Shown here: in pieces, positions 12,471-24,731 of the stretch
Numbering within the stretch: the stretch's first letter is position 1
How the letters are laid out: every line of letters starts with the position of its first letter
Notes under the pieces: model-generated
Seen by the model: the letters and a program-made list of their open reading frames with translations, nothing else
The model's database searches: none
What the model was told of the DNA's origin: nothing
Program-made: the position numbers and the translations under genes
Origin: Sequoia sempervirens
Taxonomy: Eukaryota; Streptophyta; Pinopsida; Cupressales; Cupressaceae
Reading direction: 5' to 3'
DNA length: 64,000 bases
Assembly (NCBI GenBank): GCA_007258455.2
Contig: VDFB02193867.1
Span: 572,515,022-572,579,021, forward strand

Positions 12471-12779
12471 GTAAGTATAAATTCAAATTCTTCTTTTACT
12501 GAATTTACCATTGACGAAACCCTGAATTGCGGTTTCTTTAAAGAGAAAGAGCACATGACAATTCTGCTATGCTTGTTATTGAAGAGACTTTTGAAGAAGT
12601 CTAGAATTAATTATTTATCTACGTGGGGGACAATTCGTAATAAAAACCGTGTGGCCGCCATCAGGTCTGGCTTAAATTAGAGTATAATTTACTATTTGTG
12701 GATGTCGGGGGCAATTAAGAGCTATAACGGAGAGGCCGCCATGAGATATCCAATTCTTGTAATTTTTGCCGAATTCATT

Positions 12780-13387
12780 AATTTCAAATAAAGTTACTGT
12801 CTATTTTGCTATCGGTTGAGTGCATGAATGGCCTTCAGATCGTCATCCTTCTCTTGCCATCCTTCAAATGCTTAAATAGCGTTAGGACTACCTAAACCTT
12901 CTCTTGCTATGGATCCAGTGCGTAAATAACCACGAGTACATTCATTTGAAGTGAAGTTCCTGTCTATCCTCTTTGTCTTTCATCAATCGAGTTCGAATGA
13001 AATTTGAAGTGAAGGTCATTTCTATCCTTTTTTGCTTCCTGCTGTCGGAGCACATAATTTGGAGTAAAGTTCATATCTACCTCCTTTGCTTTCTGTGTTC
13101 AAGGGAGTAGATGATCTTTGAAGTAATTTCATGTCTACCCCCCTTTCTCTTTCTATCCCCCCTTTTCTCTTTCTATCGACAAAGAATGACCTCAAGTATA
13201 TTAATTTGAAGCAAAGCTCACGTTTACACCTCTTCTCCTATTGACCGAGCGCATGAACAACATCGAGCAATTTAAATTAAACTTCATGTCTATACCCCTT
13301 ATATTCCAATCAATGAGTGCATAAATGACCTTGGGCACTTTAATTTGAAGTAATGTTCATGTCCATGCGCCACCTTTATGTGTAAAT
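12780..13387 (+). repeat. Degenerate minisatellite, about 60-90 bp units
   Basis: At least seven units share the phrase AATTTGAAGTAAAGTTCATG (variants) followed by TCTAYCCCY and a GAGYGCATGAA-like tail. Units are diverged and vary in length. The same style of sequence (CTCTTCTTCCTATCCATAGAG) resumes at about 38,201, beyond the L1, so the L1 split the array. Confidence 0.65.
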
Positions 13388-13399
13388 AGGGTTCACACC
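13388..13399 (+). repeat. 12-bp target-site duplication, left copy (L1 copy B)
   Basis: AGGGTTCACACC here is repeated exactly at 38,185-38,196, just after an A-rich tail. This is the expected footprint of target-primed LINE insertion. Confidence 0.85.
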
Positions 13400-13474
13400 A
13401 AGGGTGGAAGACAGTCTATTCATGTTTAAGGGCAGGCCGTGCCTGGTGATATTTGACCTTTCATGTGACATTTT

Positions 13475-14703
13475 TTGATTTTGCAGGTTGGGTTTTTTTC
13501 TCCTTTTTTGTCATTTTTGGGCCGCAGGTTCATGGCTGACCCACATGAATCTTTGGGTACCTGTAGCCTCCTCTTTAAACAAGCCGTGCTTGGTCACCAT
13601 GTTGCTCATTCTAGACATGAGGCTAATGCAGTGAATATTCTCGTGGATCTAGCTCAAAGACAACAAGTTTCTTTAGAAAAAGTTAGTGATTTTAAAATCA
13701 ATGTCTGCCCCCCTCAAAGTAAAGAGATTCCCATGATTATTTTTAATCCTGACTTTGTGGCCAAGGATTTAGTTTTTTCTAGAGACATGTCCTTATTTGC
13801 AAATTCATGCAAGATAGATTGAATCTAAGGATGTTGGAGGATTGGGCTTGTAGAGCTTAGCTGGTTGAAGGAGACATGGAGATAACCCTGGCTGCCAATG
13901 GCTATTTTTTGGCTTCTTTTGATAATGTTTTTTAGTGGGTTCAGATTTTTGAATGAGATCCTCATTTTTTCAAACATGTTGGTCTTTTCATGAAACCCTG
14001 GCATTTCGAATTCATTCCTGCCTTGGAACTCCCTTCCAAGGTTCTGGTTTAGATTTGTCTAACTCTATTTCCCTTGTCACTGATTTTAGGGAAAGATAAA
14101 TTCCTAAAAATTTTGGGTAGGTTTTTGGGCTCTTATTTGGGTACCTCACAGATTATCAGAGAGAATTTTTTTCTAGTTATGTCTAAATCTGTATTGAATT
14201 AGATTTTAATAAGCCCTTACTTGAAGCTCTTACTATTCAGGTGGGAGGTTTTGTTTGGCATCAAACCCTAGATTATGAAGCCATTCCTTTTAGATGTGGG
14301 GAATATCATCGTTATGGACATCTATTTCATGATTAGCCCTAGCTTAAATCCAACGACCCTTTGAAAAATTGGCACATGATTTTTAAAAAGGATAAACAAC
14401 AAATTCAGCAAGACAATCAAGGGTTTAATTTTGGCCCTTCTAATGTTGATGGCTTTATCCCCACCAAATCCTAAAGGACCTAAAGCTCTACCCTCTCCAA
14501 ATCTTAGAGGACTTAAAGCTCTACTGTCACCAAATTTTAGAGGACCATAAAGTTGGTAGTAGAAATAAAAATAAGTTTTCTATTCAGGGAGAAATTCTCA
14601 CCAGATTTTAGGATGATCAAGATGAAAACCAGGAATGGATTGTAGCAAATCAGGGGAATGGTGAAATAATGTAGAATCAAGAAAGTCAAGGTAAATTGCA
14701 AGA
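13475..14703 (+). pseudogene. L1 copy B ORF1 (gag-like) remnant
   Basis: An opening stretch of 115 codons (13,475-13,822) contains MADPHESLGTCSLLFKQAV. A more typical part follows with stops: FVWHQTLDYEAIPFRCGEYH RYGHLF (about 14,250-14,330). This is the plant L1 ORF1 zinc knuckle C-x2-C-x4-H-x4-C with the second Cys as His and the last as Asp. It continues across the solo LTR insertion at 14,704-16,167. Confidence 0.6.
14698..14703. repeat. Target duplication GCAAGA flanking the solo LTR
   Basis: GCAAGA at 14,698-14,703 is repeated at 16,168-16,173. L1 sequence reads through when the LTR is removed. Confidence 0.7.
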
Positions 14704-16167
14704 TGCAATTTTTTTTTCAATGATAAACAAGTGGAGCACAAAAGATTTATTGAGAGGGAGGGGGGGAGGAGGGCAGTGAATCAGTAAATCAAACAAACTT
14801 TCAATTTTTCAACCTTTTTAAAAATGTTGAACTCTTATCAACATCAACTTTTGATATGAATCAATGAAAACAAGTTGACACCAATTTGTTGAAAATGTTT
14901 AAATGACTTTTTACAAATGAAAGTAGGCACCAACCTACTTGACTTATTTATGAAAGATTTAGTAGGCTACAACCTACAAGGAGCACCAACCCCTTTGACT
15001 ATTTAGTAGGCACCAACCTACAAGGAGCACCAACCCCTAATGCAAGGCACGGACCTTGACTTGATGGATGAAAGATAAATGACTTCAATCAGATCTGCAC
15101 TCTCCCAATCCTCCAATCTGCCTTTGTGATGAAAAATCTCACCCTAAGCCCACACAAGAAGATGGGTTTCTGACTTGAATTACTTACAACTTTACAACCA
15201 CACTTGCAGCTTTGAATGAGATGTCAAATATATAATTTGCTCAAAGATTGCAACTCTTGATGGAAGAACACATCAAACACAACTCTGCCTCTTCATATTT
15301 CAATCATACCTTTCTAGATGTGCCTTTTAATTACCTTAATCTTGGTCGATCTTCTTTAATTTATTTGTTTTCTGTTTATGAACAAAACAATGTTCTTTTT
15401 AAATCTGTCTTTTAATGTTTGCTTTGTTAGAAGCAATCACACCTCTTTAGAAAAACTCTTGTCTCTTCAGATCTCATTCGCACCTGTTTAGAAAAACTTA
15501 TTTGTTAATTTTAATTGATCTCTTAAAGATTTCGATCTTAGATAAACTCATTCGCACCTCTTAAAGATTTTGATCTTTGATAAACTTATTCGCAACTCTT
15601 AGATTATCTCATTCGCACCTCTTTTAGTGAAACACATAATTAAAAATCATGTTCTGAATGATGCGTCCTTTCAAGTTCTTATGCTTTCTGAAGCTCGCAT
15701 ATGCTCATATAGAAACGCGTCTTTTGGCTGTTTAATCCTCCACAACATTAGTTATGACATAACAAATCATAAATCGGATTTGTTAGAATAAACAATTCAT
15801 TCTCCTAAGGATTTCAATCTGAAGAAGTTATTCATTCGAGTTTAGATCATATTCATTTGAGTTTTGCTCCATACAGATTTCGATCTGTAGATGATATCCA
15901 TTCGAGTTTCAAATCTTTTGAAACTACATTACTCTGTCTGTCGTAATCTTTTTTCTAATAGGATCGAATCTATGACTACTGAATGACTTCCACAGTGATT
16001 TATTTGTTTTCAATAATCTGATCACTAATGCTCAACAATAATTTATGGTGTTGAGATTGAGATTTTACTCATTATGCTCAACAATGATAACTTCAAAACT
16101 TCAACAATCTGATTTAGCCAACACAGATATATTCTTTGTCTTGACATCAATGACAATTCTTCTAACA
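14704..16167 (-). mobile_element. Solo LTR, family beta, inserted in L1 copy B
   Basis: On the minus strand it starts TGTTAGAAGAATTGTCATTG and carries a purine-rich stretch in its + strand left part (GAGGGAGGGGGGGAGGAGGG, near 14,753). It also has the family's repeated phrase GTAGGCACCAACCTACAAGG (near 15,003). A 6-bp duplication GCAAGA flanks it. No internal coding region remains, so it is a solo LTR left by recombination between the two LTRs of one element. Confidence 0.7.
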
Positions 16168-16639
16168 GCAAGATTGTATGACACTAGATCTTAAAATTTC
16201 AAGAATTTTTGGAGAGATTCTACATATGCTTGCTACCATTGCTAAAGTCCACCATGCTCCTTTGGTGCCAAATAAGTTTATTGTTTTTGTCCAGTACCCT
16301 CTTTTTATTCCTAACAACTCTCAAACTCTTTAGTTCAAGAGACTCTTCTTTCCTTCGAAAATCTTGAGCATGTTCCTGAAACCCTTGTCATGGACCTTGA
16401 GAAACAAGACAGTATATCTGTTTTTCATCTAGAAGATAACTTAAAATCAGAATCTTTCAAAGAAAATAGAAAAAAAGATAATTCAGCTTGGGATTCAGGT
16501 ATTAAACAAAGCTAGAATAAAAAATAGTGCAGGCAAGAGGCACGCAAAGTAGGTTGTAAGATTGACCATGATAAGACCAAATGTTTAGGAGAATACCTGC
16601 TAGCCTTAAGTTTTCTCAATCAATTGGATTCGTTCCTCC

Positions 16640-17370
16640 CTCACCCATCTTAATCATGATTATTTCCTAGAATGTGAGAGTGCTTGGTAGTAGAACCAGA
16701 ATGCTGTTAGAAGAATGATTAAAGATTTTAACCCCTTTATATTGTTAATTCAGGAAACTAAGCTTCCTAAAGAATCATCTTAAATATTTTGCTGCAGCAT
16801 TGGTAGATATTGGGGAATTAAGGCTGTTTTTGCTCATGGTCTATCTAGTGGTCATACTTGTGCTTGGTATTCTAGATAATTTTCTCCAAGAGATTTCTTA
16901 AGTTGCAATGGTGTCTCTCTTTAGAAGGGTTTCTCACAACCAACAATGTCAGTATCCTGATCACTAAGTTTTATGCTTCCCAAGATCTCCAAGGTAAGGT
17001 TAAACTTTGGGATAATTTGCACGTTCATAGAGTAGCTTCTCCTTAGGATTATGTTTGGATTATTGGAGGTGACTTCAATGTCTTGTAATCGCTTAATGAA
17101 AAAAGGGGTGGACTTCCTACTCTTAGGCCAGTCTTCTTCTTCTACAGAACATTAATTAGCTTCAATTAATGGATATCCCACCCGACAATGGCTCTTAAAC
17201 TTAGAACAATTGGAGAACTGGGGATGCCTTCATTGCTGAACATTTGGATGGATTTTGGTTAGTGATTCCTGGCTTTCTTAGTGCCTTCAACTTGTTTCTT
17301 TCATCTTGGAGAATGTGGGTTCCAATCACTGTTCCATAGCTCTGCACCAGGAAGGAACCTTGGAATGGAC
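16640..17370 (+). pseudogene. L1 copy B endonuclease remnant
   Basis: The frame reads IISWNVRVLGSRTRMLL (about 16,657), then a decayed QETKLPKES (about 16,750) and a GGDFNVL-like segment (WIIGGDFNVL, about 17,058-17,088). SNHCSIAL near 17,311-17,335 matches the SDH end of the EEP domain. Stops and frame changes are frequent. It is cut off near 17,370 and the matching L1 continuation reappears near 32,475. Confidence 0.7.
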
Positions 17371-17379
17371 CTAGGGTTT

Positions 17380-17619
17380 TACAATCTGTCCTAGACTAGT
17401 TTAGAATGGATAAGAGCAAGTTAATTCATTCAAATAAACCCCAGTGACATAATCAAATGATTTTTTAATTGCACAGTTCACAAAAATTGAATTCCAATCA
17501 CCAATTTACACAGTTTGTGTCAACTTCCAGCTATTAATTACCCAAATCTCAGTTAAATAATTAGTAATGAACCTGGTACAAGGAAAATGTAGTATGTAGG
17601 AAGCAATAGTTGATTGAAA
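17380..17619. other. Unassigned piece at the left edge of the copia nest
   Basis: This short interval between the L1 endonuclease and the first copia homology has no coding trace. It could be part of an LTR whose other copy I cannot see. Confidence 0.4.
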
Positions 17620-17771
17620 CACATGACATCCACCATGACGCAAGCTCAGAGGGTGGATACAAGGGCTTTCACCTCAAATCTCAAAGAGAAATGCATTAAA
17701 CAAGGGATTTCACCTCGAACTTCTCTCTCAGAGAAGAACTCATTAAACAAGGCTCACTGATACTGAGACTC

Positions 17772-19262
17772 TTACTCAGTCAAGGTTGGATTCTCCACCA
17801 TACCAAGCTTTTCTCGAAAGTACACAAACTTTGTCCTGGCGAGAGGATTGGTGAGAATATCTGCCGTTTGCTCATTAGTGTTGATGTACCTCAACTGTAC
17901 AGCTTTCTTTAGTACCATATCCCTAATGTAGTGGTACTTGATCTCAACATGCTTGGTTTTGCCATGGAACACAGGATTGACAGAAAGCTTCACACAACTC
18001 TAATTATCACAATGAATGATAGTAGGCTCCATTGATTGTCCAAATAGTCCTGCAAGGAGCTTACGAAGCCATACTGCTTCTCGAGTTGCCATACAAGCTG
18101 CAATGTACTTTGCCTCTGTTGTACTCAATGCTACAGATGACTACTTCTTGCTGCACCAAGAAATCATAGCAGAACCCAAATTGAAGCAACATCTAGAGGT
18201 GCTCTTCCGATCTGTGACACAACCTGCCTAGTCAGAATTAGTAAAACCATGTAACTCCAAGACTGTATCTGAAGAATACCTCAACCCATATCCAACTATG
18301 CCACGCAAGTATCTCAGGATATGTTTAGCTGCAACAAGATGTATCTATCTCGGATCACACATAAACTGGCTAAGTGCACTTACTGCATAACAAATGTCAG
18401 GTCTAGTGTTAACTAGATACATCAAAGATCCAATAAGCTGTCTGTACAATGTAGGATCCACCAAGTCTGAATTAGCTACAGCCTCCTTCAACTTATGTAG
18501 ATTGGTCTCCATAGGTGTAGACATGGATTTACAATCCATCATACAAATCTCTTAAGTATATCAATCGTGTACTTCCCTTGAATTAGAATCATCTCATCTG
18601 ATTTTTGCCAGACTTCTAAGCCAAGGAAGTAATGCATGAGTCCAAGGTCCTTCATCTCAAATTCAAAAGTCAATTCCTTCTTACACTCAAGAATTAGGTG
18701 ATCTTCTCCAGTAAGGATTAAATCATCAACATATAAAACCAAAATTAATGCTTCACCATTGATTACCTTGAAGTAGAGATTCGAGTTAGCATCATTCTTC
18801 AAGAAACCCAAGCTTGATAGGTAACGATCAATCCTTTCGTACCAAGCAGGAGGAGCTTGCTTAAGACCATACAAGGCCTTCTTCAGCTCGCAAATGTGAC
18901 TCCTTTCCATGAACCTCAAATCCATCAGGTTGCTCTATATAAATTTCTTCCTCAATTACTCCATTGAGAAAAGCTGTCTTCACATCCATCTGGTGAATCT
19001 TCCATCCTCTAGATGCAGCAATAGCAATGATGGTTTTGACTGAAGTGTAGCGAGCAACAGGAGCAAAGGTTTCTTCATAATCAACTCCCTCTTTCTGAGA
19101 AAATCCACGAGCCACAAATCTTGCCTTGTACTTCTCAATGCTACCATCCGCAACATGCTTAATCTTGAATAGCCATTTAGAAGATGCCATGGACTTGCCC
19201 TTGGGTCTAGGAACAATGTCCCAAACATCATTCTTAAGAATTGATTGATATTCGTCTGTCAT
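17772..19262 (-). pseudogene. Copia A reverse transcriptase and RNase H
   Basis: Open stretches in two frames give KARFVARGFSQKEGVDYEET, MDVKTAFLNG, KALYGLKQAPPAWY and the catalytic LVLYVDDLILTG (about 18,690-18,735). Frame changes near 18,540 and 18,900 break the protein. The RNase H end is at 17,772-18,345 (HVEIKYHYIRDMVLKKAV), interrupted by a stop near 18,001. Copies DNA from RNA when intact. Confidence 0.85.
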
Positions 19263-19310
19263 AGCATCTCTCCAGACTTGATGACTGGATGCTTCCTCAA
19301 CATAGGTAGG

Positions 19311-20186
19311 CTAGGATTCTATAATCTGACTCATCAAGGCAACATAATTGGAGAACTTATGTGGCCTTTTACTTTCTCTGAATGTGCCTCTAGGAGCTGC
19401 AAAACTTTCAGCCTCTTGCATAGAACGCCTGGCCCCTAGAGGTCTCTTTCTCCCAACTACAATGTCAGCAGGCCCATTAGTAGGTTCCAAGGGTTCAATA
19501 GGATCAAGATCTTCCTTCGGTTTTGAAGTCTCCCTCTGAATCTCAGGAGTATGGTCAACTTCCATATCCTGAGGAGACTCTTTATTATCGATCTCCATAT
19601 GAATGCCCCTGGATCTCCTGAATGCAACATCTTCCTCGAATGTGACATCCCTATTGATCTCGATCAACTTCTGTCTTGGAATGTATATCCTGTAGGCTTT
19701 TGATGTCTCACTGTAGCCCACAAATATTCCCTTAATGCCAGAAGGCTCCAACTTGGTTCTCTTTTCCCCTGGAACATGAACATAGACAGGACATCCAAAG
19801 ATCCTCAAGTGACTGACTTCAGGCTTCTTCCCTGTAAAGGCTTCTTCTGGAGTCATATTCTCTAAGATCTTATGAGGACTTCTGTTTTGAACATATATAG
19901 CCGTCCTGGAAGCTTCTGCCCATAAGAAGGTTTGCAAATCTTGATCATGAATCATGGCCTTTGCTGCTTCCACGATTGTCTTGTTCTTTCTTTCTGCAAC
20001 ACCATTCTGTTGAGGATTATAGGGAACACAGAACTCCCTCTTAATCCCTGCATCAATACAAAAATTCCGAAAACTACCATAGGTGTATTCTCCACCATTG
20101 TCAGATCTGAGGACCTTAATTCTTTTACCAAAAATATTTTCTACCAAGGCTTTAAACTTTTTAAACCTAATGCGCAGCCCTTGCAA
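19311..20186 (-). pseudogene. Copia A integrase, internally deleted
   Basis: 291 open codons contain the second catalytic Asp in LRSDNGGEYTYGSF and the Glu in PQQNGVAERKNKTIVEAAKA. The C-terminal GKKPEVSHLRIFGCPVYVHV follows. Compared with copy C, about 200 bases that hold the HHCC-following part and the first catalytic Asp (HSDLCGP) are missing. The junction lies at about 20,167-20,175. The integrase would be non-functional. Confidence 0.85.
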
Positions 20187-21196
20187 GTACCTTCGTGCTC
20201 CTGGTTGAACTTAGGAAGAAGGCTTGGAAGTGTAGGTGAGCCAATCTCCGATGCCAAAGATCACATAGACTTGAAGAGTCATGAACCAAAGCTTTTAAAG
20301 AACGTGTGCAAACCTTGTAAAGATTTTCATGTCTAACTCCAATTACTTGAGCATCTTTGAAGCTAGAGTTCTCCATCCATACTAGAACTTTGCCTTTGGA
20401 GAAGGCAACTTGATATCCTTTATCTTCCAAAGCTGAAATAGAAATAAGATTGCGCTTGATTCCAGGAACATAAAAAACATTACTCAACTGAAGTGTGATG
20501 CCGGAATCCAAATGAAGTGAAGAGGTCCTAATTCCTTTCACGGAGAAGCTGGCATCATCTCCAATGATGACTTGTTCGGAAGACTCCTTCTCCACCAATC
20601 TTGAAAAGTGCTCTTGAAAACCGGTGATGTGTCGTGAAGCTCCACTGTCGATTATCCAAATGTTGGTGTCGGAAGGTATACTGCTTGATAATGCTGAATA
20701 GAACAAATATTCACTTGAATCCTTTTGTGGAGAGGCATCATCAACATCCGCAATGGTGACTTGTTGCTTAGGTCTAGTTGGGCAATGCTTAGCGAAGTGC
20801 CCAAACTTATCACATCTAAAGCATTGAATCTTGGACATGTCTCTCTTCTTTGTTAAGGGAGGTGCATCATCATTTCCCTTGTCTCGATTCCTCTTGAAGA
20901 AACCCTTCCTTCCATCTTTTCCTTTCTTCTTTGAAGTATGGGAGGCGAGAACATGAATGTCTTCATTCTTTGATCTTTGACCAACTTCTCTTGCCACCAA
21001 CCTTGATTCCTCTTGAATGCAATCAGATCTTAGACGATCAAACTTAGGCAATTTCGATCTTGCACTGATTCCCTAAATGAAGGATTCCCAAGACAAAGGT
21101 ACACCATTGAGAGCGAGCATGGTCAAGTCTTTGTCATCAACCATATGTCCTATTGTTGAGAGCTGATCTCTCAAATCTGAAATCCTCATGAAGTAT
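20167..21196 (-). pseudogene. Copia A gag C-terminus and protease
   Basis: The open stretch 20,167-21,051 holds a zinc knuckle CFRCDKFGHFAKHCP (nucleocapsid; C-x2-C-x4-H-x4-C complete) and an aspartic protease active site WIIDSGASRHITG. LWHRRLAHLHFQA begins the integrase zinc region. After that, a deletion of about 30 bases and a frame change scramble the end. Gag N-terminal sequence continues to 21,196 with a stop. It would process the copia polyprotein if intact. Confidence 0.85.
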
Positions 21197-22511
21197 TGTT
21201 GATTCAAACATGTGACTCCTTCCCATGAACTTCAAATCCATCAAGTTGCTCTATATAAACCTCTTCCTCAATCACTCCATTGAGAAAGGCTGTCTTCACG
21301 TCCATCTGGTGAATCTTTCGTCCTCTAGATGCAGCAATATCAATAATGGTTCTGACAGAAGTATAGTGAGCAACAGGAGCAAATGTTTCTTCGTAATCAA
21401 CTCCCTCTTTCTGAGAAAACCCACAAGCCACAAATCTTGCTTTCTACTTCTCAATGCTTCCATCTGCAGCATGCTTAATCTTGAATAGCCATTTAGAAGA
21501 TACCACGGACTTGCCCTTGGGTCTAGGAACAATGTCCCAAACATCATTCTTAAGAATTGATTGATATTCCTCTGCCATAGCATCTCTCCAAACTTGATGA
21601 CTAGATGCTTCCTCAACACAGGTAGGCTCGGATTCTATAATCTGACTCATCAAGGCAACATAACTGGAGAACTTATGTGGCCTTTTACTTCTCTGAATGT
21701 GCCTCTAGGAGCTGCAAAACTTTCAGCCTCTTGCATAGTACGTCTGGCCCATAAAGGTCTCTTTCTCCCAATAACAATGTCAGTAGGCCCATCAGTAGGT
21801 TCCAAAGGTTCAACAGGATCAATATCTTCTTTTGGTTCTGAAGTCTCCCTCTGAATCTCAGGAGTATGGTCAACTTCCATATCCTGAGGAGACTCTTCAT
21901 TATCAATCTCCATATGAATCCCCCTGGATCTCTTGAATGCGACATCTTCCTCAAATGTGACATCCCTACTGATCTCGATCAACTTCTAACCTGGAATGTA
22001 TATCTTGTAGGCTTTTGATGTATCACTGTAGCCCACAAATATTCCCTTCCTGCCAAAAGGCTCCAACTTAGTTCTCTTTTCCTTTGGAACATAGACACTT
22101 AAACCGGGGACATCAAAAGATCCTCAAGTGGCCCGACTTGGGCTTCTTCACATGGATTATTACAGGTCATATTCCTGCGAGATCTTAGGGACTTACGTTA
22201 CGAACATGCTCTGGTAGATCTTGGAAGCTTACGCCCCATAAGAAGGTTTGCAAATCTTGATCATGAATCATGGCCTTTCTTTGCTTCCACGATTGTCTTG
22301 TTCTTTCTTTCTGACACACCATTTTGTTGAGGAATATAGGGAACACAGAACTCCCTCTTAATCCCTGCATCAATACAAAAATTCCGAAAACTACCAAAGG
22401 TGTATTCTCCACCATTGTCAGATCTGAGGACTTTAATTCTTTTGAAAGATTTCTACCAAGGCTTTAAATTCCTTAAACCTATCCAACACTTCGTCGGACT
22501 CTTTAGTTTCA
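21197..22511 (-). pseudogene. Ty1/copia fragment B: integrase end and RT start
   Basis: On the minus strand, 22,511 down to about 21,990 carries a much-broken integrase C-terminal half (KAMIHDQDLQTFLWG). 21,982 down to 21,204 carries the linker and the first RT part (FSQKEGVDYEETFAPVAHYT). Two frames are used, so it is frameshifted. It is a second copy of the same family as fragment A. It runs into the assembly gap on the right and is joined to gag of A on the left. Confidence 0.8.
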
Positions 22512-22611
22512 NNNNNNNNNNNNNNNNNNNNNNNNNNNNNNNNNNNNNNNNNNNNNNNNNNNNNNNNNNNNNNNNNNNNNNNNNNNNNNNNNNNNNNNNN
22601 NNNNNNNNNNN
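22512..22611. other. Assembly gap, 100 N
   Basis: An exact run of 100 N, the usual placeholder for a gap of unknown length. It separates copia B from a partial gamma LTR. Confidence 0.99.
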
Positions 22612-23701
22612 GAAACGGACAAGTGACGGGAGAAATATTAATCTTTAATTATATTGATTAAATATTAATTATTTAATGTTTATATTATAAAGTTATAATT
22701 TTAAATTATAACTTAAGTGATTGCCTTGAGGGGTGCGCCCATCATCAGAAGGGGCCAGTTTCACATTTGATTTAAATTAAAATATTCAGCTGAGAACTAT
22801 GGAGAATTAAAAAGATTAAAATATGAATATTTTAATGAAAACCCTATTCTTAAGGAAATCGCACTTTTCAGCCTTAAGAGGGTTTTGCATTGGGATTGGT
22901 GCCATTATGAGATTATTGAGTTTGATTATTGATCAATTTTGGTCTGAGCCTGAGACTTAGGGTTTCATGTTCGTTTGCCTTGGGGAACGAGCCATCTCCA
23001 ACGGAAAGCAATTCAGAGAGTGTGCAATATCACTTGATCTATTGCCACAGAGGTTTTCTCATACAGAGGAAATCACAGAACTACAGAGCTAATTCATTTA
23101 CAGAGGTTTCAGCTTAATCCTTCATCCAGAGATCATCAACTGACTTGGTCGCACCTTATTCAGAGACTTAGGCAATGTATTGAGGGGGCCGTACCAAACA
23201 TTGAAGCTGCTGTACCTGGCCGTACATTTACCAGGCCGTACCATCTGGCTGGAGCCGTCCTTTGTTTAGAAGGTGAAACGCCTTCTCCATTGGTTTCTAC
23301 ACACTCCCAGTATTGGCGCCTTTGCTTTGAGCAACAACAGACATCATCAAACGGAGGGATAGAAGAGTATTAATTGCAGCCGTACAATTTCTGTACTTCA
23401 GCTGTAGCAGCAAATAACCAGGTTTTCTCTTCAATTAAATATTGTTATTCTTTGATGCATGTGCCAGATCTTAATGTATTGTGGCCAGTTAAACAAATAA
23501 AAGCTACGCCTTCATTCCTCAGTGTATTTTCTTTGCTTGTTGAGATCTATCAATTTTTATAGCATTTATTATCATTTTTCAAGCAAGCCGTACTTTTCAT
23601 TAATTGTCAAAAAACTCAAAAAAATGCAAAAACCTAAAAACGTCAGAAAAACTTGAAATATCAGTTAGATCTTTGTCAGAGGGAAACCAGGGGTTTCTAC
23701 A
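22612..23701 (+). mobile_element. LTR, family gamma, partial (left end lost in gap)
   Basis: It matches the complete solo LTR at 40,492-42,046: same AT-rich start region, CTTGAGGGGTGCGCCCATCA at about 22,725, and the same GGTTTCTACA end at 23,701. Five copies of GCCGTAC are present. It sits in copia gag sequence, which resumes at 23,702. Confidence 0.8.
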
Positions 23702-24235
23702 TAGACCATTGACATCGAGCATGGTCAAGTCTTTGTCATCAACTATGTGCCCTATTGTTGAGAGCTGATCTCTCAAATCTGAAATCCTCATAAAGTATGC
23801 AATCATTGATTCACCTTTCGTCATCTTCACATGATGTAATTGATGCTTCAGTGCAAGTGCTCAGCTGGTATTGTTGATTTCGTACATCTCTTCCAATGTT
23901 TTGAACATGTCTCTCACTGTCTTCAACTTAGAGATGATAGGAACAATGTGATTCTTGACAAAATCAACCAATATCTTCATTGCTTTAATATCTTTCTTCA
24001 CCCACTGCAACTTCTCTTCTTCCACCTTAGGTTCAGGAACGCTAGACCCCACGAACTCACCCAAGTCATTTTCACGCAAGGTAAGCATGATCCTAAATCT
24101 CCATGAAGTGAAGTTAGAAGCTCCCTCGAGTCTATCCTCAATCTTCAAACTGTTAACCATCTTGACTAATGTAGATAAATGAACAAATAGGGTAATGTTG
24201 ATTAGGAATAATCTTATCACGATCCTCTCAAACCC
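23702..24235 (-). pseudogene. Copia gag N-terminal fragment
   Basis: The minus-strand translation has LEGASNFTSWRFRIMLTLRE (about 24,060-24,125), the start of copia gag, and MKMTKGESMIAYFMRISDLR DQLSTIG (23,745-23,830). It lies downstream of a primer-binding site and LTR on the same strand, so it is the 5' end of a copia element. The 100 bases at 23,704-23,800 repeat the gag sequence at 21,100-21,196, so this is another copy, not a continuation of fragment A. Confidence 0.8.
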
Positions 24236-24248
24236 GCTTTGATAACCA
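24236..24248 (-). other. tRNA-Met-type primer-binding site
   Basis: The minus strand reads TGGTTATCAAAGC directly after the LTR end, a variant of the plant initiator-tRNA primer site TGGTATCAGAGC with one extra T and one change. Confidence 0.75.
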
Positions 24249-24575
24249 TGTAAATTTTAATGATCAGATTTAATGCATAGAAAATTAATTCAAAATCAGA
24301 CAATAACACAGCAGATACCCTGGGAAAACCCTCCACTTGAGGGAGAAAAACCCAACAACAAAGATCTATATTATATATATAAATAGTGGCAAAAATTCTC
24401 TTTACAATGAGGCCAATCACAAGGCCAATATTCAGCACCTACTCTAGATGCACTAACAGATAATAATCTGTACTTCCTTGATATCTAATTCTGCCCCTAA
24501 ATAAATTCACACTTAGACTATGATGAAGATAATTGAACTTGACTTGATAAACTTGATGATCATAATGAGAAGGCG
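24249..24575 (-). mobile_element. Copia LTR (family alpha), 5' LTR of the minus-strand copy, truncated
   Basis: It is homologous, in reverse, to the right part of the LTR at 27,879-28,466. It shares GCAGAATTAGATATCAAGGA and TGAGGCCAATCACAAGGCCA (or complement). Its upstream end is cut off at about 24,575, where + strand copia sequence starts. Confidence 0.75.
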
Positions 24576-24731
24576 AACTCATATATATATCAAAGCGGGT
24601 TTGAGAGGATCGTGATACCAAAAAATATATATAGGTTTAAACAATATGAAAACCTTTACAAGGTCTGCACACGTTCTTTACAAGCTTTGGTTCATGACTC
24701 TTCAAGTCTATGTGATCTTTAGCATCGAAGA

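Larger units (their letters stand above)
17620..21196 (-). mobile_element. Ty1/copia fragment A (minus strand), gag to RNase H
   Basis: Reading right to left it has the copia order gag zinc knuckle, protease, integrase, reverse transcriptase and RNase H. Both ends are truncated and no LTR is attached. Sequence near 17,620-17,770 matches, in reverse, the 3' untranslated part of copia copy C at 27,400-27,640, so both belong to one family. At 21,196 the gag breaks off abruptly against reverse transcriptase sequence of fragment B. Confidence 0.85.

Noticed and set aside
24236..24248. tRNA gene
   Set aside because: Only the 13-base primer-binding complement of a tRNA 3' end is present, not a tRNA.
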